A DNA stretch of 64,000 nucleotides from Tritrichomonas musculus (lineage: Eukaryota; Parabasalia; Tritrichomonadida; Tritrichomonadidae). The notes under the pieces are model-generated. The model did not search any database. It worked only from the letters and a program-made list of their open reading frames with translations, and had not been told where the DNA came from. The stretch spans positions 3,286,001-3,350,000 of the forward strand of contig JAPFFF010000001.1 in assembly GCA_039105265.1 (NCBI GenBank), written 5' to 3'. Positions 43,233 to 53,979 of the stretch are shown in pieces (position 1 is the stretch's first letter; every line of letters starts with the position of its first letter). Made by a program: the position numbers and the translations under genes.

Positions 43233-44478
43233 TTAAAATTCAGTGTGAGGTATTTCTGTGCTTTCAACAGCAGTCTCTTCTTCGTCGTCATTTTCATCAG
43301 CCTTTAATATTCTCCCGCCATAACTGCTCGTTCTCAGGCCAAAATGCTGCATGACGTCCTTATTCACAAAATCAGAAAAAGATTGGTCAAAATCAGGTGA
43401 ATCTGTGAAAGCCTCATTGACATCAATTGCCAGGTCTGTGATACGCGCATTGGTAATTGAATGCAAATAGTTCTCAATTATTTTTTCACGTAAATTGGCA
43501 CTTTTTGAAAGTTCAATTTTTTCTTCTTTTGGCAGTTCTTTAAAAGCACAGTAGATCGCCTCAATTAGGAGGGAGCAAGATTTCTGATCAAAGAAAAGAT
43601 CGAGAATTGAATTATTTATTTTTTTAAATATTGAAAATTTGAAAAGGTAGTGAAAAATTCAATTGATATTCAAAATGTTCTGAATATTTCTGATAAACCG
43701 TTTCATAACTGGATAAATCAACAAAATTGTGAATAAGCCTGAAAAGTTCAATAGAAAGAAGCGGTTTTGTTTTTGATGCTTCTATTGAAAATTTGAATAG
43801 AAGATCAATTAAATCATTTGAATCAAAAAACATTTCTTTTAGACTTTTATTGTTGTTAAGAATATCTCTGATTGCAGATACAATAAATAAACCGTTTTCA
43901 TCATTTATCTTTGAAATAAGTTCGATGATGATATCTGTATTAAATTTAAATTGTTCAGGAAATGAAGACGACATTAAAACAAAAAGATCTTTCAATGGCA
44001 TGCTATTTATATTGCTCATAAGAAACTTTGGTAAGCTAGAAAGTTCATATAAAAATTCTCCATTTGTAAAACAAACAGTTGATTCGATAATTTTATAATA
44101 GTTCCCACATGATCGTTCACTAGGTAGATCATTTAGAGTAAATTGCTGAAGTTCGTCTAAAAATATTGGATTTTCAATAATCATTTTTTGTAATGTTTTT
44201 GAACAATTAGTGAAAATAGATGTTGATGCATTTGAAAGCTTAATATAATTTTCACTATCTCTATATAAATCAGTAATTGACCATTTAAGTAATTCTTCCA
44301 TGATATCTTGTTGATTTAAATAATTAAATAATTGTTGATTTGAATTTTCTATTATTGAGCTAGAAAGTGTATCTATTTCAAGAATTTCAGTGAGAATAAC
44401 ATCTTCTTTGGCAAGTAACTTGTTTATTTTATCTTCTTTTGATGGAAAACAAAAGAAATTTTTCCTTTTGCGGTGCAT
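43233..44478 (-). CDS. SAPS-domain (PP6/Sit4 regulatory subunit-like), one frameshift
   Basis: About 410 residues in two frames. The first (from the ATG at 44478, initiator TCATT at 44490-44494) begins KINKLLAKEDVILTEILE. It continues with NSNQQLFNYLNQQDIMEELL, ITDLYRDSENYIKLSNAST and the helical repeats typical of the SAPS family, whose N terminus reads ..LL..ED..L.ELL...D.L.EC...N..L..FL..P..+..L. Near 43620, at ATTTAAAAAAATAAAT, coding passes into another frame. It goes on through NNSILDLFFDQKSC, LIEAIYCAFKELPKEEKIEL and an acidic tail ending IPHTEF. Everything else is open, so a single indel in the A run (sequencing error or a very young mutation) explains it. SAPS proteins bind PP6/Sit4-type phosphatase catalytic subunits and direct their targeting. 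Family assignment is moderately strong. Confidence 0.65.
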
Positions 44479-44489
44479 TTTTATGATTT

Positions 44490-44494
44490 AATGA
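44490..44494 (-). promoter_or_regulatory. initiator (Inr) for SAPS-like gene
   Basis: TCATT on the minus strand, about 14 bases before the ATG at 44478. Confidence 0.45.
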
Positions 44495-44671
44495 AGGTCA
44501 ATATAATTGGCCTTTTTATATAATTTTGAATCAATTCAGGATCAAATCTTTAAGCAATTAATTAAGGAACAAAACCAATATATTTAGAAACCCAAAATTA
44601 ATTGACACTCTATATCCAATGATGAAATTGAAAGTCAAAATCAGATTAATCAGAATATTTAATATGTTTAA

Positions 44672-46059
44672 GGTACAAATGTAATACGTTACGCAACCGC
44701 TATTTTTTTTGACACCAACTTTTTGAATAAAAATTTTTGTTTTTTATTCTCAAGCTATTTATCGCTATATTACTTCTTTTAAAATATATAACCATACTAT
44801 TTATTAATTATAGATCATAATTGATTTAATTGTTGATGATTAATTGATTTATTTTCAGTCTCCACCACTGAATTTACAGATTCATTTCAAAGTAATTACT
44901 AGAATTGTATATGATAACTTCCAATGTTTTGTTGTTTGACTACTGATGTTTTAGCAACAAATTACTTGTATTTTATTGATTAATTACCGTTCTTATAATA
45001 ATTCTTTATAAATCTTTTTATAATTATTTATCAATCACCTGCTATTAAATATATAAAGTTCTGCAAGGTATTTACCAGCTTTTTTTTCTTTTATTTAAGC
45101 TATTTTATTTATATAAATATAATAATTCATTAGGTACCAGATTTTTAACCAATTTTTTGATAAATACATATTAATATTATATCAACTACCTATCTACATT
45201 CATTCAAAGCTTCCGTATCATTTGTATTTTGGCGATATGAATAAATAACATAACTTTTACTATTCAATAGAATCAATTCTATTGAATTCAATAACACATT
45301 CAATATTTAAATTTTATATATTTTAAGATTTTATGAAATATTTCATATATTTTTTATAGTAAAGTATAAAAATCAAAATTTATGTTTTTGAATAAACTCA
45401 AAAATAAAAAGATATTTATCAAAAGTAAAAATTTGGTTTTCAAAAATAAAGAATAATAAAACATAAATATATCATAAAATAAATATTTATAAATATATTA
45501 ACAATGTATATAGATTATATTATTATCTTAAATTATTGAGTATATTAATAAATATCAATATTATAATTATTAAATAATATATACATATATTTAGTTTTTT
45601 TAGAAATTGTGAAAAAAAGATTTGAATAATTATTTTTATAATTTCTATATACATATATATTGATAAAATAACTTTAATTTCAAAAGATATTGTTGAAATA
45701 AAGTTATAGAATTTTTAACTATGCTATATAATTATACTTTTTTGAATTAATAGAAAAAATATTAATAAAATTTCAGATTTGAAATTTTATACTATCTACA
45801 TATAAAGAATTCATATCATAATGACAAAATAGTTGATAATATCTTGAGATCGGCAATTCGAACACCTTTAATGGCTAGAATTGATTTAAAAAAATGTAAA
45901 TTTTATTTACTCATTTCATATAACATATCATAAAATTGAATAAAATTGTAAAATAAGTGTCAGAAACAGACCCCTCAAATATTAACTTTTTCTGTGAGGG
46001 CGATCTTCTCAAATAATAAACGTTCACAGGTCAAATTAATAACGTATTACATTTGTACC
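44672..46059. mobile_element. 1.39-kb TIR element flanked by TTAA
   Basis: GGTACAAATGTAATACGTTA at 44672-44691 is exactly mirrored at 46040-46059. TTAA lies immediately outside both ends (44668-44671; 46060-46063), which is the piggyBac target sequence, although TA or TTAA chance in AT-rich DNA is possible. The interior is AT-rich with no transposase, so it is non-autonomous. It lies between the SAPS-like gene promoter and a kinase remnant. Confidence 0.75.
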
Positions 46060-46153
46060 TTAATCATTTAGACTGAATTTGTTATTTTTTATATCTTGAC
46101 TTGCAGATCATCAAAAGAGAATTTGCTTTCTTTTTTTATAGAAAATTCACTTT

Positions 46154-46369
46154 TTCAGATGGCTTCGTCATTTCTACCCAGAAGAAGTTCCAAAAGCCTA
46201 TAAAGAACTATTCGAATCATGTTTGACATAAAATCCATCAGATCGGCCAACCTTTGATGGCATATTAGCGCTGTTGACAGAAAACAAAGATTTTATCACT
46301 GAAACTGTTGATGAAAACGAGTTTCAACAATATGTTGACTACAATCAAAGTAGCCAAAGCAATAATTGA
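46154..46369 (+). pseudogene. protein kinase C-lobe remnant
   Basis: One frame reads WLRHFYPEEVPKAYKELFESCL, an in-frame TAA at 46229-46231, then NPSDRPTFDGILALLTENKD and a Gln/Asn-rich end stopping at 46367-46369. The CL..NPSDRPTF.GI motif marks the last helices of a trichomonad kinase domain. The rest of the gene is missing, replaced on the left by the TTAA-flanked element. Confidence 0.75.
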
Positions 46370-46661
46370 TGCTAAATGGCATAAAGTAATTAAAATGGAC
46401 TAATATTAAAGTAATGGTAAAAATTTTTGATAAGAAATATAAAGCTTATATATTATTAATTTCATTTTTTCAGAGTTTGTTCATTTGAGTCAAAGAATTG
46501 ATTACAAAAATGATAAAAGGCACTAAATAATTGCTTTATCTTTAGTTTTTTTTTATATTTTTTTGCAAAATATCTCACAAATAGATTTCAATACTTTTTA
46601 TGCAATAATTCTGAAAATAAAATTTTTGAACTCATTTTGAATAAAATTGAAATTTTTATCT

Positions 46662-46666
46662 TCATT
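46662..46666 (+). promoter_or_regulatory. initiator (Inr) for 7-TM gene
   Basis: TCATT with A(+1) 22 bases before the ATG at 46686. Confidence 0.4.
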
Positions 46667-46685
46667 TCAAAAATTTTAGCTAAAA

Positions 46686-48005
46686 ATGCTATTCTATTTT
46701 ATTTTTTCGATTAACTATCTTAACAAATTTGGTGTTTACTCATTAAAAAATCAATTTAAAATGCCAAGTTTCGGTTTCGATGCGAACGGAACCTATTTGA
46801 TTGATGTTCAAAATATTCCAGATACCCTATCTAAATTTGAAATTGCCTTTCTAAATAAAAAGCAGTACAAAAAATATTTCTTCAAATTCTTTCCACCATC
46901 AATTTGTGAAATGCAAAATATACAAAAATACACAATTACTTATTATCAACATATCTTAGAAGGAAAATTTGATGAAAAAATTGAATTATATCCATTTTTA
47001 TTGCGTTGTGAGCAGATGTATGAGAAATTTGATTTAACAATTTATACGGAATATCGTAATCCAACCACGTATCTAGATAATAGAATGGTAAATGGAATTT
47101 ATGGTGAATTAGCAATATGTTTAATCTATATTCTATTAGCTGCAGCTTGGATTTTCAATTTAATTAAAAATTCACAATCTAAAAATGAACTTCATTATTA
47201 CATAACGGCCATAATTCTATTATTTACATTTTCGCACATACTCCGTTTCTTTGAATTACGTCAAATGGACAAAACTGACAACACAAAGTATTATACAAAT
47301 TTCAGAATTTTTTTCAATTTTCTATGTGGCACTTTTACTTGTTTTTTCATCCTTGTTTGCTCAGAAGGATTTTGCATATTAGTTGATACAATTCCAAAGC
47401 AGCGAATAATAATGTCGGTTATTGTCTCAATGTTATTGAATGGATCACTTTACTTCACTTTTTATTACAATTTCTCTGAAAATTACGTTAAAATCGTTTT
47501 TTTAGATCTAGTTTTCTTAATTTTTTACGGTTATGAACTTTTTCAAGCAACAAAAAGAGCTAATGCACAAATAGCAGCCCTTCTTCTCTCTGACACTGAT
47601 CAAGCTGGAATCAAAAATAAAAAATACATTGATTTTCAGAGGATTTTGATCGTCATTTTAATCGTTCTCATTTCTCTCTTGATTTTGAGTAACATTTCCT
47701 TCCTCATTCCATGTTGGGTGAATGAACTTTTTGTGAGCTTGATTGAAATAGGTATCATTTGTGCAACAGCCTTCGTCTTCATGCCGAAGAGTCAGTTTTC
47801 CTCGTCCGGAATCACAAGGAGACTCATTGAAGATGACGGCGATGATGATGGTGCTCAGACAATCGGCGTTGAAAGCACAATGGATGGCGACGAAATCCCA
47901 CTCATGTCGCTAGATGGGCCAACACCAAATCAGCCTCTTCTTCAAGAGACAAATTCATCGAAAAATGGGAAAAAAGTGAAAGGAAATAATTATTTATTTT
48001 TATGA
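46686..48005 (+). CDS. seven-TM protein, GOST/Lung-7TM-receptor-like
   Basis: 439 residues, intact. A short N-terminal hydrophobic segment acts as signal. A beta-rich extracytoplasmic domain of about 120 residues (FGFDANGTYLIDVQNIPDTL) follows, then seven hydrophobic helices between about residues 140 and 370. The last 70 residues are an acidic, Ser-rich cytoplasmic tail (IEDDGDDDGAQTIG). Layout and details (helix 1 after NGIYGEL, then LHYYITAIILLFTFSHILRF and a helix 3 with CSEGFCILVD) resemble the Lung 7-TM/GOST family, whose members work in the secretory pathway and membrane trafficking. That match is by architecture and scattered residues, so it is tentative; a lineage-specific 7-TM protein is the alternative. 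It is followed by the CAP gene on the same strand after 750 bases. Confidence 0.6.
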   Translation: MLFYFIFSINYLNKFGVYSLKNQFKMPSFGFDANGTYLIDVQNIPDTLSKFEIAFLNKKQYKKYFFKFFPPSICEMQNIQKYTITYYQHILEGKFDEKIELYPFLLRCEQMYEKFDLTIYTEYRNPTTYLDNRMVNGIYGELAICLIYILLAAAWIFNLIKNSQSKNELHYYITAIILLFTFSHILRFFELRQMDKTDNTKYYTNFRIFFNFLCGTFTCFFILVCSEGFCILVDTIPKQRIIMSVIVSMLLNGSLYFTFYYNFSENYVKIVFLDLVFLIFYGYELFQATKRANAQIAALLLSDTDQAGIKNKKYIDFQRILIVILIVLISLLILSNISFLIPCWVNELFVSLIEIGIICATAFVFMPKSQFSSSGITRRLIEDDGDDDGAQTIGVESTMDGDEIPLMSLDGPTPNQPLLQETNSSKNGKKVKGNNYLFL

Positions 48006-48009
48006 TTTT

Positions 48010-48740
48010 GGAGTTTTTTATTTTCTGTAAAGTTTAATAAATTTACTTCTCAAAATCTATAAATTAATAAAGTCCTTTTATTTTTTATTATTAGTATATA
48101 ATTAAATGGCCCTCCAATTTTTGCATTGTTTGATAAAGATGAAATAAAAAAAGAAAAGTATGAATGAAAAGATGATGATAATCAAATTAAAACGCATTTT
48201 TACAATCAAAAATCAAAAATAATAATCATTTGAAATGATTCATTTCTTTTCTATTTATCCAATTAGCCAAAAATTAAGAAGATAAATTTGAGTTTCCTTT
48301 TTATTATATATTAATCTAACCAAACACATTTTTTAAAATAAAAATTTAATATAATCATCATTCCAATAGGTGATTTAAAAAAACTACTATCCTCACTATT
48401 GTTATTTAATGAATGAATTGAATTTTGATGATAATAAAAAAGAATTTGCAAGAATATTAAAATATCTCAGATTGATATCAAAAGATGAATATTTAATTAT
48501 GCAACCACATGATATACTAAAGATATTAATTCACCATTTAATGTTACTTTATATGAAGATTTAAATAAAATTTCTCATTTATCTCGCTAATTCATATTTA
48601 AATATCGTATTTGAAACGATAAATATTTTGAATTGTTTTTATATAAATTTCAGAAAAAAACAAATAATCATATCAATTTTTGAATAAATAAAAGTTATTT
48701 AATTAATTCAATTTTAAAAAATGATATCATCGCTAAAATA
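48010..48740. other. AT-rich intergenic
   Basis: No gene, element or RNA recognised. Confidence 0.5.
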
Positions 48741-48741
48741 A

Positions 48742-48746
48742 TCATT
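48742..48746 (+). promoter_or_regulatory. initiator (Inr) for CAP gene
   Basis: TCATT with A(+1) 10 bases before the ATG at 48754. Confidence 0.5.
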
Positions 48747-48753
48747 TTTTAAA

Positions 48754-50361
48754 ATGAATATCCTTATATTTGTTTCCTTTTTATGTGCAAAACAAATTAT
48801 TGAATACACAGAACTTGAAAATCGTTCTCCTGACGATATTTGTCGAGAATATCAATCTAATTATGTTTGGACAAGGAAAGAACCATGTTATACAGCAGGT
48901 GATGGTTGTAATTATGGAAAACATAGCCAAGAAGATATTGAAATGACAGGCAAGAGAGTTAACTTTTTCCGCAAACTTACAGGATTATCTCAAGTACCTT
49001 TAACAAAAAATGAAGAATTCCTAAATTATGTCAACCAAGCAAGTTTAGTTATGGATAAAAACAATTTTTTTTCACATGAATTAACAAATAAATCCGCACC
49101 AAAATGTTGGACTCATGCAGCTGAAATAGGAGCTGCCAATTCCAATATTTTTGCATCAGGTGGAGCAGCTTGTAGTGCAGAATCAATTACAGCTTATATG
49201 GATGATTCAGCAGTTCCTGATCTTGGTCATCGAAGATGGGTTATTAATCCATCATTAACACAAGTTGTATCAGGTGTTGCAGAACATCATTCAGCTCTTC
49301 TTATCATGAGATATGTTGACAATGGAACAGAAAAAATAAATAATTTCTTATCTTATCCACCACCAGGTCCCATTCCACATGATATTTTGTTTAGACATTG
49401 GTCTTTTAGTAGAAATTATACTGGAGTCTGGAGCCAAGAACATAACGAAATGCCAAAAGATACAACAATTAGTGTAAAATGCAATGATACAATACAATCA
49501 TTAACTCCATTCTTTGGAGGTTCTAATCCAGCTATGTATCCAGCAATGGTTGAATTTGAACCAGGAATAGTTCCAGCTGGAACATATTGCAAAGTTATCA
49601 TTTCTAGTGATTCTGCTGATACTGAATGGAGATATACAGTATTATCAATCAACTGTGTAAATGGAAAGGCTCAAAATGTAAATCCCGATGCTTATACTGG
49701 CCCTGATAATGGATATGGATTTAATGCTAATAGTGGTAAAAAGAAAGGTCATGGAAGTTCTCATAAAAACGATGATGATGATTCTAAATCAAGTTCTAAA
49801 ACTTTAGGTAATATTGAAATTAAATCGGTTTATTTGGGTGCATCGCCAAATATTTATTATAATTTCAATATCTTTGCTTCTTTAATGAGAAAAGCTAGAA
49901 AAGCTTTGGGACACATTGTTCCATCTCCTGATTTTGTTCATTCTGCAATTTGGGTTGGAAAAGATGAAGAAGTTACTGATGATTCTCTTGGTGCTATTTT
50001 CGTATACGGAAAGTACTGGAATAAGCATAATTCACAAATTTATCTCTCCCAAGATGGCGCAAAATCATATGTAATGACTCTTCGTGAATTCAAAGAAATG
50101 TATCCTTCTATTGCACCAATGAAACTTGATGTTCATAAAAAGATCAATTTATTTGACTTCATTGAAAAAGTTAAACTAAGTGGAAAATGGAATGCACGAG
50201 AATATAATTGGCCAACTAATAATTGTCAACATTTCACTGCTAAATTAATTAATATTCTCAAAGCTACTCGTTCTACACCTGATATTAACGATTGGATTGA
50301 ATTACCCAAACCAATCCTAAATTCTTTGCAATTGAATGAAGAATTTTTAAATAAAAAATAG
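48754..50361 (+). CDS. secreted CAP-domain plus papain-like-fold protein
   Basis: 535 residues, intact. A short signal peptide (MNILIFVSFLCA) is followed by a CAP/SCP domain at about residues 62-200. It shows KRVNFFRKLTGL, ASLVMDKNNFFSHEL with His108, HAAEIGAANSN and DLGHRRWVINPSL with His159, the His/Glu constellation of the family. A beta-rich region with paired cysteines (205-305) and a low-complexity Lys/Asp/Ser linker (326-352) come next. The second domain (355-535) has VHSAIWVGKDEE (His396) and, later, YNWPTNNCQHFTAKLINIL (Cys491, His493). The His-then-Cys order and NNCxHF match permuted papain-like folds (PPPDE/LRAT-type), so a thiol peptidase or acyl-transfer activity is likely. The combination in one secreted chain is unusual outside this lineage as far as I know. 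Both halves have uninterrupted coding. Confidence 0.8.
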   Translation: MNILIFVSFLCAKQIIEYTELENRSPDDICREYQSNYVWTRKEPCYTAGDGCNYGKHSQEDIEMTGKRVNFFRKLTGLSQVPLTKNEEFLNYVNQASLVMDKNNFFSHELTNKSAPKCWTHAAEIGAANSNIFASGGAACSAESITAYMDDSAVPDLGHRRWVINPSLTQVVSGVAEHHSALLIMRYVDNGTEKINNFLSYPPPGPIPHDILFRHWSFSRNYTGVWSQEHNEMPKDTTISVKCNDTIQSLTPFFGGSNPAMYPAMVEFEPGIVPAGTYCKVIISSDSADTEWRYTVLSINCVNGKAQNVNPDAYTGPDNGYGFNANSGKKKGHGSSHKNDDDDSKSSSKTLGNIEIKSVYLGASPNIYYNFNIFASLMRKARKALGHIVPSPDFVHSAIWVGKDEEVTDDSLGAIFVYGKYWNKHNSQIYLSQDGAKSYVMTLREFKEMYPSIAPMKLDVHKKINLFDFIEKVKLSGKWNAREYNWPTNNCQHFTAKLINILKATRSTPDINDWIELPKPILNSLQLNEEFLNKK

Positions 50362-50546
50362 ATATTTATGAATCTTATTGGATTTTTTTATAATCAGAAA
50401 AATGATTGATTAATAAATTCTGTTTTCAAATATGTGGAAGCATTTTGCATAATAAAATAGAAATTGATTATACTGTATATTTGAAAATATATTTGATTAT
50501 CAATTATTCTTTTCATGAAGTAGTTCTTTCTGAAGAATCTTCAGTG

Positions 50547-51061
50547 CAGGGATGGTCAATGTTGAAAAAATTGATCAACGGCGTCACTTTTTTGGTGGCT
50601 CGTTGTCAACGTTAACTTCGTTATTTCAACGTCAACGATCAACGATAAGTGTTTCGTTGAAATTGATCACCCAAAAAAATGGCACTTTTTTATTTCTATA
50701 GTCGTTGATTTAAAATTAAAATATCATTTCTGTAACATATATATATTTGGTATTTATATAGATATGATAATGATATTTACTAATTTTTTTCAAAAATATT
50801 ATACTTTATTAAATCATACCAAATATAAATTGAATCGATAAAGATTTTTTCAGAAAAAGTTGTCTCTCAAAAAACTTCAACTTTTCAATAAGCATAACGT
50901 TAACTTAATTCATTGATTCAACATTATTTCAACGTTAAAATGTCGTTATGACTAAGTTGAAACGGTTATAATCAATGGCCTTAATGTCGTTAACATTGGC
51001 ATTCAATTCAACGATATAACAATTTGTTCAACGATTTTAACGTCAACGTTGGCCAATCCTG
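50547..51061. mobile_element. 515-bp hAT-type miniature element
   Basis: CAGGGATGGTCAATGTTGA at the left and the imperfect inverse TCAACGTTGGCCAATCCTG at the right, with an exact 8-bp duplication CTTCAGTG on both sides (50539-50546; 51062-51069). Eight-base duplications and CAGGGATGG ends are hAT hallmarks. Many copies of a TCAACG(T) motif sit just inside both ends. No coding sequence; it is non-autonomous and could be mobilised by a hAT transposase like the decayed one next door. Confidence 0.93.
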
Positions 51062-51288
51062 CTTCAGTGAAGATTTCAGTGACAAATTAGGCCTCGCAAA
51101 AGCCATATTTTTTCCAAAGCCATAAAAAAATTTTTTTTAGCCATAACTATTTTACCATAAATTGAATATAAAACTTTTTCAATTAAAAAATGGTCATTTG
51201 TAACGTTCGAAAATTCATAAGAAAAAAAAATTTTAAAAAATATTTTTTTATTATAATTAATTGATTGATTTAAACTAAAATTAATTTC

Positions 51289-53976
51289 TTATTTGCATGC
51301 CATATGGAAAGCTCGATAATAAGCTGTTTCATTATTCATTCTTGTGTGATGTTTTGAAACAATATTTCGGCGAACTGAGAACATTCTTTCGCATCCTGCT
51401 TCACTAGCAATAATTGAAACAATTCGGATTGCTACTCTAGCCAGATCTTTCCAATAAGAGTTTTGTAAGAAATTATACCAGAATTTAATTGGATGTTTAT
51501 TCATATGATAACTCATCAAATCATTATCTTGATCTATGAAATCATCGTACAAAGAAACAACTTTTTGCGAATCTAAATTCATTAAGGTAGCAATTTTTCC
51601 TAGACAATACGTAGTAATTGAATATGGATCTTCTTGTTGCTTCATGATTTCGATATCACTCCAAAAAAATTTCGAATGGTCTTTTTTCATAGTATTGCAC
51701 ACTTCTTTTATCGCATTCGAAAGGTCAGTAGTAACAGATACAAATTCATTAAAAGTTCGAAGTGATTCGTTAAGCTGGAAACTTGTTGCAAAAACGCAAT
51801 CCAGGTGATCACTAAAAATTGATTAAGGCAATCAGAAAAGTCAGCAATTGATTGTTGAAGATTTTCTTCAAAATTTATAATATCAAAAATCACTTTATAC
51901 TTGTCTTGGTTTACAACAAAACTGTTTAATACTTGTAAAAAAGAATCTGTCCAACAATGAAAAGTTATTTCAAGCTTTTTGAGATTTTTTTGAAGATTTT
52001 CATTTTGGAATTCAACATTATTTTCTTTTTGATTTAAATTGCTATTTTGTTCTATAACGATGTCATCTGATTCACCTTCTTCTTCTTCGTCTTCTTCTTT
52101 ATTTTCACTGTAATCACTTTTTTCTTGATCTTCATCATTTGATGTTTTAGTTATGCATCGATTTAAATCATCTAACAATATTGAAACAAGATCAATCATA
52201 TTATATATCGAAGATACATAATGATCAATTTCTTGATCAAGAACTGAGTAGTTATCTTCATCATCTTCTACAATTCTATTTGGAAACATTTTTGGTCCAA
52301 CTAATTCATTTATATCCTGATTAAGTATATGTCCAGGATTTATGACTTCGTTTGGGTCAGTATCATCTAAGACATATTCATCTGGAGTTTTAATACCTGG
52401 ATTTATTATATGTATCGGTGTAATAGGAGAAACAGGACTGTAAAAATCTTTGTATCGATGTTCCGTATTTCGTTTATTCATGATTTCAATTCGGCCTAAT
52501 GGTGTTAAATAGAACGAAGTTTGAATTAATTCATAACGTGCCGTATTTCGAATTCGCCATTCAATGCAATTACGGATTTCTTCAATTTCATCATGAAGTG
52601 CATATTGTTTGCTTAATTGATCATAATATTTATAAATACTATTAATCAAAATAGGATATTCAAACAATGCACAGTCATTGCTTTCTAACCGTTTTGAAAG
52701 TATTTTCAATGGCTGCAAAAGAAGTGCTTTAAAATAAACATAATATGGAACACCTTCAGCTAATCTTTCGTATGAATTTCGAGTCAAAACTGCATGATAT
52801 TTTTCATCTGATACAATTTATGAAATGATATTATTATTTGTTAATAAATACAAACAAGAATCATATAAATAGAGCCATCTTTGTTCGCATAATGCAAATG
52901 AAAACTTGTGCATTCTTTGAATCTCCTTCTCTTTGAAAAACTTTTTAAAAAAAAAGAGTAGCAATATCATGAGAATTCTCAAAAATTGATATTGTATGAA
53001 TCATATCTTTGACAGCAAGATTGAGGGTATGATTTAGACATGGTGAAAATAGAATCGAACGACAGGATTCATCGTGATTCTGAATGCATTTGATATTTGT
53101 GTGATCCAAATCAAGTTTTTGAGCTTTGAGATTATCGCCAACAAAACTTGTTACGGTAATTTCATCTTTTGCTAATAATTTAGTGATTTTCTTTGTTATT
53201 TTCATATAGCCAGCATGTGTTAAATTCTTACAGGGAATTGATCGATATGGAATTGGATCTAAAACACCTGGAAGTGTCAAAATTACTTCCAAGGTATGAA
53301 ACTTTCGTACTGTCCCAACATCAATGATAACTGAACATACCTTATATTTCTTAAAATTTTTTAGTTTTTTCTTGTAATTTCATAATAGCTGTTTGTTTTA
53401 TTCTTTATGGAATCTGTTTCTCTGTAACAAATGGCACTTTTTCGATATTTAATTCTTTGATTTGAGGGTTTTCACGATCTTTATGAAATCCATAATTAGC
53501 ATATGCAAGAAATGCTTTTTGCATTTCAAATGAAGCCATTGAACGAGCAGAAATATTCACAGTTGCTGCTGTCTCTGACACTATATCAATAATTTGTAAA
53601 TTTGAAGAAGGAGCAGTAAAATTCATTACACTTAGTTGATTGCTTTTTTTGATTAAATCATCAGGCCATATATGTTTGTGATTCTTGTGAAATTGTGATT
53701 CTCTTTGAATGTACATACAACGATCTACTCCGCCATTAGAGTTTTGTCTTGTTTTGGTACATTGAAGCTTTGTTCGACCTTCATGCTTGACATAGGTAGC
53801 TTCTAAAACTGGGGCTTTTTCTCCTTCTCGATACGTTTTTCGTCTTTGTTTTACCTTTACTTGTTGATCTTCGACTGGGTTGTCATTGTAATTTCATCAT
53901 TGATAAGTTGATTTTCAGTGATATCTCTAGCATTTGGATTTGATACTAGGTATTGATCAATGTGTGCATTCTTCAT
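51289..53976 (-). pseudogene. hAT-family transposase, broken
   Basis: Coding pieces run in order on the minus strand. The start is MKNAHIDQYLVSNPNARDIT (ATG at 53976), then a BED-like zinc-finger region (YVKHEGRTKLQCTKT...RCMYIQRESQFHKNHKH). A catalytic region carries TSFVGDNLKAQKLD and CLNHTLNLAVKDMI (family form DNA..N and C.AHTLNL). A long acidic insertion (about 52050-52300) follows. The C-terminal dimerisation domain reads ARVAIRIVSIIASEAGCERM then FSVRRNIVSKHHTRMN. About 890 residues if whole; at least four frame changes separate the open pieces (around 53870, 53350, 52860 and 51705). I found no terminal repeats for this gene. The hAT miniature at 50547 lies just downstream but has its own target duplication, so it is a separate insertion. 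Confidence 0.88.
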
Positions 53977-53979
53977 ATT

